Notes under the pieces: generated by a model
What the model was told of the DNA's origin: nothing
The model's input: the letters and a program-made list of their open reading frames with translations, nothing else
Database searches by the model: none
Source of the DNA: Verrucomicrobiaceae bacterium
GTDB taxonomy: Bacteria; Verrucomicrobiota; Verrucomicrobiia; Verrucomicrobiales; Verrucomicrobiaceae
Reading direction: 5' to 3'
Length of the DNA stretch: 64,000 bases
Assembly (NCBI GenBank): GCA_947458455.1
Contig: CANGYJ010000002.1
Location: 186,001-250,000 of the forward strand
Position numbers and translations under genes: made by a program
Shown: positions 34,470 to 42,777 of the stretch, piece after piece
How positions within the stretch are numbered: position 1 is the stretch's first letter
Layout of the letters: the number at the start of each line of letters is the position of its first letter

Positions 34470-34548
34470 GGAGTGATGGAGTCTTGGAGTGCTGGAGTGG
34501 TGATGGCTTTGGATCAACGGCCCATCACTCCCCGACTCCATCACTCCG
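34470..34548. repeat. 9-bp-unit inverted repeat
   Basis: Left part GGAGTGATGGAGTCTTGGAG (34470 onwards) with further GGAGT units; right part CCATCACTCCCCGACTCCAT (34521 onwards). It fills the gap between the aldolase and SDR genes and could form a long hairpin in the mRNA. Confidence 0.75.
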
Positions 34549-34553
34549 CTGTT

Positions 34554-35363
34554 TTACTTGTTCGCATACACGGAGTCACTGCTCGGAGCAGCAGCACCGC
34601 CACCGAAGTCCTTCACCATCTTGTGGAAAGCGTTGCCGAGTTCGATCACATCGGCACCGAGGGTGAAGACGCGGGTGCCTTCTTCGATGAGCTGGTCTTT
34701 TTGACCGAAGAGGGAGGCGACGGCGACATACTTGCCGTGCTTGACGGCGGCGGCGTGGACGCGTTTGCGGGCGGCGACGACTTCGGGGCAGGTGGCCTGG
34801 CCGAGCTTGCCGATGCGGTGGCTGAAATCACCCGCGCCGAAGAGCAGCATGTCGAATCCCGGCACGGCGGCGATCTCTTCGACAACTTCGAGTGCCTCGG
34901 GGCTTTCGATCTGGAGGATGACGAATTTCTCGGTGTTGCAGTGATGGGCGTAATCCGCCAGCGACACCTGGCAGAAGAGGCCGTCCATGTTTCCGGCGTC
35001 GAGCGCTTTGCTGCCCATCGGGCGGCAGCGGACCATATCGACGACATTGCGTGCTTCATCCGCGCTGGTGATGTGCGGGACCATGATGCCGGTGGCATCG
35101 CACTCGAAAGGCTTCACATACTCGCTGTAACCACCTTTGTTGACGCGGACGATGGTGTCCATGTCGTAGAGCTTGGCGGCGCGGATCTGGTGCTCCAAAT
35201 TGAGCCAGTCATTCGGCACGTGCTCATTGCAAAGCCACACGGCACTGGCTCCGGCCAGCCCGGCGAGCTCGACGATGCGCGGATCACCGAGGTTGAGCTT
35301 CAAGATGGTGCTGTTTTGACCGGCGCGGAGTTCGCGGAGGATACGGGAGGGGCGGAGTTTCAT
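34554..35363 (-). CDS. HpcH/HpaI-type aldolase
   Basis: A 269-residue TIM-barrel class II aldolase of the HpcH/HpaI/citrate lyase beta family. Core motifs: ILKLNLGDPRIVELAGLAGA, WLCNEHVPND (usually EHxxxD), IVRVNKGGYSEYVKPFECDA, GIMVPHITSADEAR, ILQIESPEALEVVEEI (metal-binding glutamate) and LLFGAGDFSHRIG (metal-binding aspartate). It would split a 2-keto-3-deoxy sugar acid into pyruvate and an aldehyde. The next gene upstream is rraA-like (28 bp gap), consistent with one pathway. Confidence 0.85.
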   Translation of the reverse strand: MKLRPSRILRELRAGQNSTILKLNLGDPRIVELAGLAGASAVWLCNEHVPNDWLNLEHQIRAAKLYDMDTIVRVNKGGYSEYVKPFECDATGIMVPHITSADEARNVVDMVRCRPMGSKALDAGNMDGLFCQVSLADYAHHCNTEKFVILQIESPEALEVVEEIAAVPGFDMLLFGAGDFSHRIGKLGQATCPEVVAARKRVHAAAVKHGKYVAVASLFGQKDQLIEEGTRVFTLGADVIELGNAFHKMVKDFGGGAAAPSSDSVYANK

Positions 35364-35391
35364 AGTGAAGGAATGAGAAAGGACGAAGGAG

Positions 35392-36141
35392 TCACCACTC
35401 GCCTTCGCGGCGGAATTTGGCTTTCACGTTGGCGCTGAACTGGGTGATGGAGGCTTCGAGGTTGGCGAGGACTTGATCGGTGGACAGTCCGGTGGCGCTG
35501 CGGGCGGCGGGGATGACGGTTTCACATTCGTTGCTGTCCATGAAGCGGGAGGCGTCGAGCAGCGTGGGCTGGTCTTCGGGTGGGATGACGAGGAAGCCGT
35601 GCTTGTCGGCATGGATGAGATCACCGGGGCGGATGGTGCGGCCAAAGACCTCCACTTCGCAGCCCCAGCGCACGGGATGCACATGGGCATGGCCGACGCA
35701 GAGACGTCGAGCGAGCGCTTTGAAGCCGGCGTTGGTCATTTCATCCACATCGCGGATGGCCCCATCGGTGATGGTGCCGACGCAGCCGAGGGCGCGGTGC
35801 ATGTTCGCACTCACCTCACCCCAGGCGGAGCCGATGACGCGTGGCTTATCAAGGTCCTGCACGATGACGATTTTCGGCCCCGGCATGCTGGCGATGTAGC
35901 GCCGGTATTCGTTGCCAGCGCTTGGATTGGCTTCGCGGTGCGCTTTGTTGCTCGGCTCGATGACGACGGTGACGGCGTAACCGACCATGGGTCCCATCTG
36001 CGGCATGAAATCGCGTGTCTCCTCGATGTTGAAGGCAGCGGCACCGGAGTTGCCTTTCGTGATCTGTTCCCAGCCGTTGTAGATGGTGGGTGTGTTCCAG
36101 CGCTTGAGCTGGAGGAGATCGGCGTGGCTGAGGAGAGGCAT
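35392..36141 (-). CDS. RraA-family protein (aldolase-like)
   Basis: About 249 residues of the RraA/HMG-aldolase family. Core: LKRWNTPTIYNGWEQI, AVTVVIEPSN, PKIVIVQDLDKPRVIGSAWG, GEVSANMHRALGCVGTITDG, AIRDVDEM and the later WGCEVEVFGRTIRPGDLIHA with DKHGFLVIP. The GxxxANxHxALG and R-D residues for a 4-hydroxy-4-methyl-2-oxoglutarate or oxaloacetate lyase are present, so enzymatic activity is more likely than RNase E control. The start at 36141 fits the family; an ATG at 36195 would add 18 residues. Confidence 0.8.
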   Translation of the reverse strand: MPLLSHADLLQLKRWNTPTIYNGWEQITKGNSGAAAFNIEETRDFMPQMGPMVGYAVTVVIEPSNKAHREANPSAGNEYRRYIASMPGPKIVIVQDLDKPRVIGSAWGEVSANMHRALGCVGTITDGAIRDVDEMTNAGFKALARRLCVGHAHVHPVRWGCEVEVFGRTIRPGDLIHADKHGFLVIPPEDQPTLLDASRFMDSNECETVIPAARSATGLSTDQVLANLEASITQFSANVKAKFRREGEW

Positions 36142-36220
36142 GGCCGCGAAGGAAGGAGGGAAGCCGGCGGGCGGCAATGCGCAGTTCATGGTCACGGCCT
36201 GTGACCATTCATGGGAAGCC

Positions 36221-36919
36221 TCAGGCTTTGATCCGATACTGCGTGCGGCGGCTATTCAGCCAGCGGACGCCGAGCATGTCCATCGTGGCCCGCCAGGCGC
36301 GGTTGCCGAAGCCGTATTTGCTCACGCCGCTCACACGCGCTCGATGGTTCACCGGCAGCTCGGTGACACGCCAGCCCATGTTCCGAATAAGCGCGGGAAT
36401 GAAGCGGTGCATGCCGTTGAAGAGCAGCAAAGCCTCTCGGCAATCGCGGCGCATGGCTTTGAGCGTGCAGCCAGTGTCGCGGACGCCATCGCCGACGAAA
36501 CGAGCGCGGACGGCATTGGCGATGCGGCTTTGCAGGCGTTTGAAGGCAGTGTCCTTGCGCTTCTGGCGGTAGCCGCAGACGAGATCCCAGCCTTGGTTAA
36601 GCATCGTGAGCATCGCCGGGATGTCTGCGGGGTCGTTTTGAAGATCGCCATCAAGGGTGACGATGACATCACCACGGGCGCTGTGAATGCCGGCGTGCAT
36701 GGCGGCGCTCTGGCCGCTGTTTTTCTCAAACTGGATCACCCGCACGCGTTCGCCGCCGGGGATGTTCGCCAGCGTGTTGTCCGTGGAGGCATCATCGACG
36801 AGGACGATCTCGTAATCGCGGGTAGCCAGCGCGGTCTCGATCTGGCGCTGAAGCTCCGCGACATTGCCTTCTTCATTGTAGAGAGGGACGACGACGGAGA
36901 TGGCGGGGCTGGCGGGCAT
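36221..36919 (-). CDS. GT2 polyprenyl-phosphate sugar synthase
   Basis: A 232-residue GT-A glycosyltransferase like dolichol-phosphate mannose synthase. Motifs: ISVVVPLYNEEGNVAEL, EIVLVDDASTDNT, the DxD-type TLDGDLQNDPADIP, GYRQKRKDTAFKRLQSRIAN and GCTLKAMRR. No C-terminal helices, so it is a soluble or peripheral form. It starts 7 bp after the GT39 gene, whose product would use the lipid-linked sugar it makes (inferred). Confidence 0.88.
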   Translation of the reverse strand: MPASPAISVVVPLYNEEGNVAELQRQIETALATRDYEIVLVDDASTDNTLANIPGGERVRVIQFEKNSGQSAAMHAGIHSARGDVIVTLDGDLQNDPADIPAMLTMLNQGWDLVCGYRQKRKDTAFKRLQSRIANAVRARFVGDGVRDTGCTLKAMRRDCREALLLFNGMHRFIPALIRNMGWRVTELPVNHRARVSGVSKYGFGNRAWRATMDMLGVRWLNSRRTQYRIKA

Positions 36920-36926
36920 TGGACGC

Positions 36927-38354
36927 TTAGATTTCCGGCGGGCGGTAGTCGTGGCAAGAGAAGATTTTCAGCCAGCGCACTTCATTCCCGGCGTGCATCA
37001 CCCGGGCCACGGAAAGCAGCTCCCAGGAGGCAAAACGAGCCTCCAACTCGGGCGGTGGCTTCACGGCCGCAGGCTCGTCGGTGATGAAAAGGACATCCTG
37101 AGCTTTTTGAAGGTCGGCGAGGTCCACAAACCGCGAACCGCTCTTCGAGTAAAACTCAAGCTCGGCGGCCATTTGAGCATTCGAGGCCATCGAGAAGCTC
37201 TTCGGGGCCTTTTCGAGGGCTGCATCGAAGAGCCGGGCGCTTTCACGCCAGCCTCGCATGACCGAGGAAGGGTCCGCGATGAAGAAGCGGCTCCATTCCG
37301 CCTGCGGCGGTAGGTTGCCCGCGAAGCGCCATGGCACGCCCAGCGTGCGCAGGAGATCGCTGTGCATCAAAAACACGCTTTGCAGCGCCGCACACACGAT
37401 GGCGATCGTGCGCAGGCTGATCTTCTGCTCGCTGGGCATGGCACCGAAGACCGCGCCCTGATGCGCCAACACGATGGCCGCCGGTAGCAGCCAGGCCGCG
37501 CCACCCGTATCCGGCCAGCGATCCCACGGGCCGTACAGCAGATCGAGTGCCGCCATCGGCAGCGTGAAGCCCAGCGGCAGCGCTCGCATGCCCACGAGCG
37601 CCACATTCGGCAGGATGATCCGCCCCACCAGCACCAGCAGCGTGATCAGCATCGGCGAGGCGAGCATGATCCAGCGGAAGAGATTCGGCGCGAGAGCCAG
37701 CGCGGGCATTTCAAACGCCCGCCAGCTTTGGCTCAGCACCGCCGCCGCCAGCCACATCACCACGATGGCGATGAAGCCACGCGATTGCAGATGATGGCGG
37801 AGCCGATTCGGCCACGCGAGCGAGGTGGCGATGCCCAAAACCAAGGCCAAACCCGGCGGAGCCACGAGTACGGACGCCGCCGCGCAGGCTCCAGTGGCAA
37901 ACCACGCCCAATGCAGCGGATGCGCATGCAGCAGCGCCACCCGCAGGCAGAGCATCGCGGCGGCGGTGAGGGCAAAAAGCGCCGTTCCAGGCGTGAGCGA
38001 GACGGCAGCGAGGTTGAAAGCCGGTAGCACATTCAGCACCACCACCGCCCAGCCGGCGATCATCGGATCAAACAAACCCCGCGTGAACCGCCACACCGCC
38101 AGCGAAGCCATCAACGCCATCAACGGCGCGAAGAACCGCACCCCAAACTCACCCGTGCCAAACACCGCCGTGCTCACCTTCACCATCCACACGAGCAGCG
38201 GCGAATCGGCGAACGCTCCATGCTTCGCCGCCAGTGCGAGAGCCGCCTCATCGGGAGAGAGTTCCAGCGTCGGCAGCAGCGCCCAGCGCCAGAGCGTGAG
38301 CAGGGCGAGGCCGATGAAGAGAAAGCGTTGGCGCTGCATGGCGGATTCGCCCAT
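36927..38354 (-). CDS. GT39-type (ArnT/PMT-like) membrane glycosyltransferase
   Basis: Roughly 470 residues with about 11-12 hydrophobic helices. The first periplasmic loop carries LELSPDEAALALAAKHGAF (the aspartate-glutamate of the ArnT/PMT family), then SPLLVWMVKVSTAVFGTGEF and VRFFAPLMA. A soluble tail follows from about residue 330. It would transfer a sugar from a polyprenyl phosphate to lipid A, protein or polysaccharide outside the membrane. ATGs at 38354 and 38339 are both possible. Coupled to the GT2 gene 7 bp downstream. Confidence 0.82.
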   Translation of the reverse strand: MGESAMQRQRFLFIGLALLTLWRWALLPTLELSPDEAALALAAKHGAFADSPLLVWMVKVSTAVFGTGEFGVRFFAPLMALMASLAVWRFTRGLFDPMIAGWAVVVLNVLPAFNLAAVSLTPGTALFALTAAAMLCLRVALLHAHPLHWAWFATGACAAASVLVAPPGLALVLGIATSLAWPNRLRHHLQSRGFIAIVVMWLAAAVLSQSWRAFEMPALALAPNLFRWIMLASPMLITLLVLVGRIILPNVALVGMRALPLGFTLPMAALDLLYGPWDRWPDTGGAAWLLPAAIVLAHQGAVFGAMPSEQKISLRTIAIVCAALQSVFLMHSDLLRTLGVPWRFAGNLPPQAEWSRFFIADPSSVMRGWRESARLFDAALEKAPKSFSMASNAQMAAELEFYSKSGSRFVDLADLQKAQDVLFITDEPAAVKPPPELEARFASWELLSVARVMHAGNEVRWLKIFSCHDYRPPEI

Positions 38355-38407
38355 TGAATAGAGGACGCAGGGCTCATGTCAAAGCGTCCCTCCCCACCCA
38401 GCTCCAC

Positions 38408-39109
38408 ATGAAACGCCTCACGTTCCTCTGCCTCTTCGCCTTCGCCTCCAGCCTCCGCGCCGAAGATCCCCAGCCCAAAACTGCCGAGCAGATCCTGCGT
38501 ATCGTGCGCCTCAGCTACGCCCTGCAAAACCACAAGATGGACGGCGTGCTCCGTGACGACGCCAGCGGCCGTGTGGAACCGATGGAGCTGAACATGGAGA
38601 AGCAGGTGATGCGCTTCCGTTTCAAAAATCCGCCGCCGGAGATCGTCCACCTCGATCTCAACACCACGCCCGCCACGCTCTATCAGGTGCGCCCCGGCGG
38701 CTCCAGCGAGGTGCCCGCCTCGCAGATGGACAAAAAGGTGCGGAACATGGAGCTCAACTACCTCGACCTCTCGCTCGGCTTTCTCTACTGGCCGCGTCCG
38801 CAGCATCTCGGGGAGGAGCGTGTCACCGGCCAGAAGTGCTGGAAAGTCCGCGTCACGAATCCGAACCTCAAACGCCAGGGCCCTTACTGGACCGTCGATA
38901 TTTGGGTACATCAAGGCAGCGGCGGCGCGGCGAAAATGGAAGCCTACGACTGGAACAGCAAACTCATCAAACGCTTTCAGGTGACCAAGGTGCAGGAGGT
39001 GGATGGTGCTACCACGCTCAAAGAGATGAAGATCGAAAGCTTCAATCCCTTCGACGGTGCCCGCAAATGCCGCACCTACATGACGATGGAAAACCCGACG
39101 AAGAAGTAA
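38408..39109 (+). CDS. outer-membrane lipoprotein-sorting-like protein (LolA-fold)
   Basis: About 233 residues, exported (MKRLTFLCLFAFASSLRA). Resembles the PF17131 LolA-like proteins: EQILRIVRLSYALQ at the N-terminus, SLGFLYWPRPQHLGEERVTG, CWKVRVTNPN, VDIWVHQGSGGAAKMEAYDW and a C-terminal TTLKEMKIESFNP. Members are periplasmic half-barrels that bind lipid or lipoprotein. The start at 38408 opens the signal peptide. Divergent from the glycosyltransferase pair. Confidence 0.75.
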   Translation: MKRLTFLCLFAFASSLRAEDPQPKTAEQILRIVRLSYALQNHKMDGVLRDDASGRVEPMELNMEKQVMRFRFKNPPPEIVHLDLNTTPATLYQVRPGGSSEVPASQMDKKVRNMELNYLDLSLGFLYWPRPQHLGEERVTGQKCWKVRVTNPNLKRQGPYWTVDIWVHQGSGGAAKMEAYDWNSKLIKRFQVTKVQEVDGATTLKEMKIESFNPFDGARKCRTYMTMENPTKK

Positions 39110-39121
39110 GCAGGTGTAGGC

Positions 39122-39547
39122 TCAATCAAGCCAGTTTTCAAAGCGCAGTCCGGGGATCTCGCGGAAGTCACCCACATTTCGCGTGAGCAGAAGTGCGTCG
39201 TGCACGAGGCAGGTGGCGGCGATCTTCAAATCCATGGTGCCTCGTCTAGGAAACTCGGCCCGCAGCGCTGAGAACACTTCGGCGGCCTCGTCATCAAAGG
39301 GCAGCACACCCAGTTTCATCGCGCCATCCAGCGTCGCCAGCATGCGTCCGTAAGTGCCCACCTGAGCTGGGCCTGGCCTTTCTCGATTGAGTAAGGCCAT
39401 CCATCCCTGAAGAGACTCCTCTACGACGACGATGCAGGTAAAGACATCCGCCGACTCGTCTTGAATTCGTTTCTTGAGATGTGAACCGGCCACAGAGCCA
39501 CCCACAAACTCACGCAAGTGATTGGTATCGAGGATCGCGAAGCTCAT
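39122..39547 (-). CDS. PIN-domain toxin (VapC-like)
   Basis: A 141-residue putative endoribonuclease. PIN acidic residues: Asp in AILDTNHL (residue 7), Glu in VVVEESLQG, Asp in TMDLKIAAT and Asp in RNVGDF near the C-terminus. The ATG at 39547 is inside the 4-bp ATGA overlap with the antitoxin gene, the usual arrangement of VapBC-type modules. All catalytic acids are visible, so unlike the two modules at 62-63 kb this one looks intact. Confidence 0.82.
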   Translation of the reverse strand: MSFAILDTNHLREFVGGSVAGSHLKKRIQDESADVFTCIVVVEESLQGWMALLNRERPGPAQVGTYGRMLATLDGAMKLGVLPFDDEAAEVFSALRAEFPRRGTMDLKIAATCLVHDALLLTRNVGDFREIPGLRFENWLD

Positions 39548-39732
39548 CGCCGCTCGTTTTCTTTTTGACGCCATTGTTCGCCCAGCCGAGCGGCTTCACG
39601 GAACAACGCGTCATCCGGCACGGTGCCAAAGGCTTCCTTCCAGCCGGATTTCAAGGCCAATGGTCGTCCTGCTCGGCGGGCACGCACTTCTGCGACGACG
39701 CTTTCGATAGTGGATTTCAGGGCGGTGGCCAT
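39544..39732 (-). CDS. antitoxin of the PIN toxin pair
   Basis: 62 residues, charged and helical (MATALKSTIESVVAEVRARR, then WKEAFGTVPDDALFREAARL). It precedes and overlaps the PIN toxin by 4 bp, so it is assigned as antitoxin by position and size. I do not see a clear AbrB or MetJ/Arc DNA-binding motif, so its family is uncertain. Confidence 0.7.
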   Translation of the reverse strand: MATALKSTIESVVAEVRARRAGRPLALKSGWKEAFGTVPDDALFREAARLGEQWRQKENERR

Positions 39733-39830
39733 ACGAACGCGATTGTATGACGCCTCAAGCCTGATGCCACCGCAAATTTACTGACCTTCGGAAGCTATGG
39801 GAGCAGCTCTCGAAAAATAAACGATAGGAG

Positions 39831-41534
39831 TCACTTGGCTTTCTTCTTCGGCTGCCCTTCACGGCGGTGCTCCTCTCCCCAGTCGTTGCGGGCTTCGCCG
39901 ATCCATTCATCGACGAAGCTGCTGGCGGCCCAGTCTTCCCACTGGCGGATGAGGTGCTGGCTGAGGGCGGGGAATTTGCCGATGATGTCCTGCTGCTCGG
40001 TGCGGTCGTCGTCGATGTGGTAGAGTTCCCACGGGCCTTTGAATTTCTTCACGAGCTTCCACGGGCCGGTGCGCAGCGCACGATTGCCCTCGTGCATCCA
40101 GAAGATCGGCTTCACGCGATGCAGCGGCTCGCCGTGGATCGCAGGCATGAGCGAGAGGCCTTCCGCTGGCAGGATCTTGTGCCCTTTGAATTCGGCGGGA
40201 TAGACGACACCAGTCACGTCGCAAGCGGTGGCCATGATGTCGATGAGATGCGCAGGCTGGTGCTCTAGCCTGCCCTTTCGGGCCGCTGGGATGCCGGCGG
40301 GCCAATGTGCGATGAGGGGCGAGCTGATGCCGCCTTCGTGCGTGAAGTGTTTATACCGGCGGAAGGGCGTGTTGTTCAGCGTGGCCCAGGTCATGCCGAG
40401 AAAGACATGGCTGTCCGGGCCGCCGAGCACCTCACCCTGCGTGATGCCACGCGGACCGCCCTCGGCATTGCCACCGTTGTCGCTCATGAAAAAGATCAGC
40501 GTGTTGTCGAACAGGCCGCGTTCTTTTAATCCCGCGATCATGCGACCAACGCTTTGATCCACGCAGTCGAGCATGGCGGCGTAGATGGCCATGAGGTGAT
40601 CGTAGCGGTCTTTGTCCTCCTCGCTGAGCGAATCCCACGCGGGCACATCCGCCGGACGCGGACTGAGTGGCCATTTGGCATCCACGATGCCGAGTTCGAT
40701 CTGCTTTTGGTGTCGCGCTTCGCGCAGCTTGTCCCAGCCGATTTTGTATTTGCCGCGATATTTCGCGATCACCTCCGCCGGAGCCTTCAGCGGGAAATGC
40801 GGTGCCCCATGGGCGAAGTATTGGAAGAAGGGCTTTCCGCTCGCTTTGGCATCATCGAGGAATTTCAGCGCCCAATCCGTGAACATGAAGGTGGAATACC
40901 ACTCGCCTTTGCCGACCTCCGGTGAATCGGCCGCGACCTTCCGTCCATCGAGGTAAACCCACTTGCAGGGATCTTTGCTGCGTTCTTTGGGGAAATACAG
41001 CTCGCCAAACTGCGTCGTCGCCGTGCGCTGAAAGCCACGCTCCCACGGCGGCGTGCCGTTAGGCTGCCCGAGATGCCATTTGCCGACGATGGACGTGTGA
41101 TAACCCGCCGAGCCGAGTACCTCCGCCATCGTCACGCAGCGGTCATCGAGCTTCGCGTGGGTGCCTTTGGACTCCGGCAGCTTCAAACCATCGAGATAAC
41201 CCATGCCGGCCTGGTGCGGATACAAACCGGTCATCAAAGCAGCCCGCGTGGTGCTGCACCGGGCGGTGTTGTAAAACTGCGTGAAGCGCACGCCGCCTGC
41301 TGCCAGCGCATCGAGATTCGGCGTGGGAATCTCTGAGCCGTAGCAGCCGAGATCACTGAAGCCCATGTCATCCACGAGGATGACGAGGATGTTGGGCCGC
41401 TCTGCGGCCAATGACGAATGCAGAGCCGAGCAAAGCGAGACAGCCAGCATCGCGAAGCGTATGCTGCCCCGCAGGGGTGAGCGAAGCGAAGCAATGACGA
41501 ATGACGAAACGAGGGCGAGCAGGAAGTGCTTCAT
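39831..41534 (-). CDS. secreted sulfatase with CSTTR site and enlarged signal peptide
   Basis: About 567 residues. Metal site VILVDDMGFSDLGCYG, then FYNTARCSTTRAALMTGLYP: the modifiable Cys93 is present, but the motif is CxTxR rather than CxPSR/CxASR. Further matches: VGKWHLGQP, FFQYFAHGAPHFPL and FMSDNGGNAEGG, the arylsulfatase A-like branch common in Planctomycetota and Verrucomicrobiota. The leader before AERPNIL is about 44 residues instead of 20, because a repeat-like segment (41410-41505) lies inside it. Start at 41534 (MKHFLLALVSS). Confidence 0.87.
   Translation of the reverse strand: MKHFLLALVSSFVIASLRSPLRGSIRFAMLAVSLCSALHSSLAAERPNILVILVDDMGFSDLGCYGSEIPTPNLDALAAGGVRFTQFYNTARCSTTRAALMTGLYPHQAGMGYLDGLKLPESKGTHAKLDDRCVTMAEVLGSAGYHTSIVGKWHLGQPNGTPPWERGFQRTATTQFGELYFPKERSKDPCKWVYLDGRKVAADSPEVGKGEWYSTFMFTDWALKFLDDAKASGKPFFQYFAHGAPHFPLKAPAEVIAKYRGKYKIGWDKLREARHQKQIELGIVDAKWPLSPRPADVPAWDSLSEEDKDRYDHLMAIYAAMLDCVDQSVGRMIAGLKERGLFDNTLIFFMSDNGGNAEGGPRGITQGEVLGGPDSHVFLGMTWATLNNTPFRRYKHFTHEGGISSPLIAHWPAGIPAARKGRLEHQPAHLIDIMATACDVTGVVYPAEFKGHKILPAEGLSLMPAIHGEPLHRVKPIFWMHEGNRALRTGPWKLVKKFKGPWELYHIDDDRTEQQDIIGKFPALSQHLIRQWEDWAASSFVDEWIGEARNDWGEEHRREGQPKKKAK
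41410..41505. repeat. repeat-like segment inside a sulfatase signal peptide
   Basis: The motif AATGACGAATG occurs directly at 41410 and again near 41493, enclosing GCGAAGCG-rich partial palindromes (around 41450-41490). It adds about 25 residues, including ASLRSPLRGSIRFAMLA, to the leader of the sulfatase at 39831-41534. Confidence 0.5.
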
Positions 41535-41604
41535 GGTTGTGGCATGAAGACGAAGGCAACGCGGCAAACTTACCACCGGCGCCTATCGGCTTTCCACCCT
41601 CCGA

Positions 41605-42657
41605 TCAGGGCAGGACGGTGAAACGGTAGATCGTCTCCGTCTCGTAGCGGTCACCGGGGACGAGCAGCGTGCTCGGAAAGGCCGGCTGGTTCGGTGAATC
41701 GGGGAAATGCTGCGTTTCGAGGCACAAGCCACCGCGGAAGGGATGCTTCGCGCCGCCTTTGCCGATCTGCGTGCCATCGAGGAAGTTGCCGGAGTAGAAT
41801 TGCATGCCCGGCTCGGTGGTGAGCACCTCCATCAGACGGCCGCTGGAGGGATCGACGAGACTTCCGGCGAGTCGCAGCGTGCCGGGGCGGCCATCGACGA
41901 CGAAACAGTGATCGTAACCGCGACCGAGCACCATCTGCGGCTCGGTCGAGTCGATGCGGTCGCCGATGCGGGTGGGATTACGAAAGTCCAGCGCAGTGCC
42001 TTCCACATCGGCGATCTCACCGGTGGGGATGAGCGTGTCGTCCACGGGGATAAAAGCCTTCGCGGCGAGGCAGAGCTTGTGATTGAGAATGGTGCCCGCG
42101 TTGTGCCCGGCGAGATTGAAGTAGGCGTGATTCGTCAAATTCACATGCGTGGGAGCATCCGTCACCGCGTCGTAGCGGATCGAGAGCTCGTTGGCGGGGG
42201 TCAGCGTGAAAGTGACATGGACGGTGAGATTCCCAGGGTATCCTTCCTCGCCATGCGGGCTCACGCGGGAGAAGCGGACACCATCGGTGACGACCTCCGC
42301 CTCCCAAAGAAACTGCCCGAAGCCGGTCACGCCGCCATGCAGGTGCTGCTGCCCGTCATTCCGCTCGAGCTGGTACACCTCATCGCCGACTGGCAAGCGG
42401 CCATCGCAGATGCGGTTGCCATAACGACCGGTGGTGCAGCCGAAGTGCGAGCGGCCTTCCTCGTAACCGCGAACGTCATCGTAACCCAGCGTCACATCCT
42501 TGAGCACGCCTCGGCGGTCCGGTACATGCAGTTGCACGAGGGTGGCACCTAAGTCGGTCAAGGCCACGCTCATGCCATCGGGCACTTTGAGGAGGTACAA
42601 CGAGGCCTCGCGGCCGTCTGCGAGCTTTCCGAAGGGCTTTTTCGTAATTTCGATCAT
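41605..42657 (-). CDS. galM: aldose 1-epimerase (mutarotase)
   Basis: Interconverts alpha and beta anomers of glucose or galactose. The 350 residues match GalM: VALTDLGATLVQLHVPDRRG, FGCTTGRYGNRICDG (substrate arginine), HLHGGVTGFGQFLWEAEV (first catalytic His), VNLTNHAYFNLAG (second His), FVVDGRP region and the base-containing LCLETQHFPDSPNQPAFPS near the C-terminus. Cytoplasmic; no signal peptide. It stands between the sulfatase (same strand) and divergent murJ. Confidence 0.93.
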   Translation of the reverse strand: MIEITKKPFGKLADGREASLYLLKVPDGMSVALTDLGATLVQLHVPDRRGVLKDVTLGYDDVRGYEEGRSHFGCTTGRYGNRICDGRLPVGDEVYQLERNDGQQHLHGGVTGFGQFLWEAEVVTDGVRFSRVSPHGEEGYPGNLTVHVTFTLTPANELSIRYDAVTDAPTHVNLTNHAYFNLAGHNAGTILNHKLCLAAKAFIPVDDTLIPTGEIADVEGTALDFRNPTRIGDRIDSTEPQMVLGRGYDHCFVVDGRPGTLRLAGSLVDPSSGRLMEVLTTEPGMQFYSGNFLDGTQIGKGGAKHPFRGGLCLETQHFPDSPNQPAFPSTLLVPGDRYETETIYRFTVLP

Positions 42658-42777
42658 CGCCGCATCCTAGGCCACGTTTGAGAAGTGGCAAACGCGGCTG
42701 CCTTCATCGCGAATTCACCGGGCTGTCACGCGGCACATCTTGCTTTCACGCAGGCTCCGGGCTTGATTCGTGCCCCA

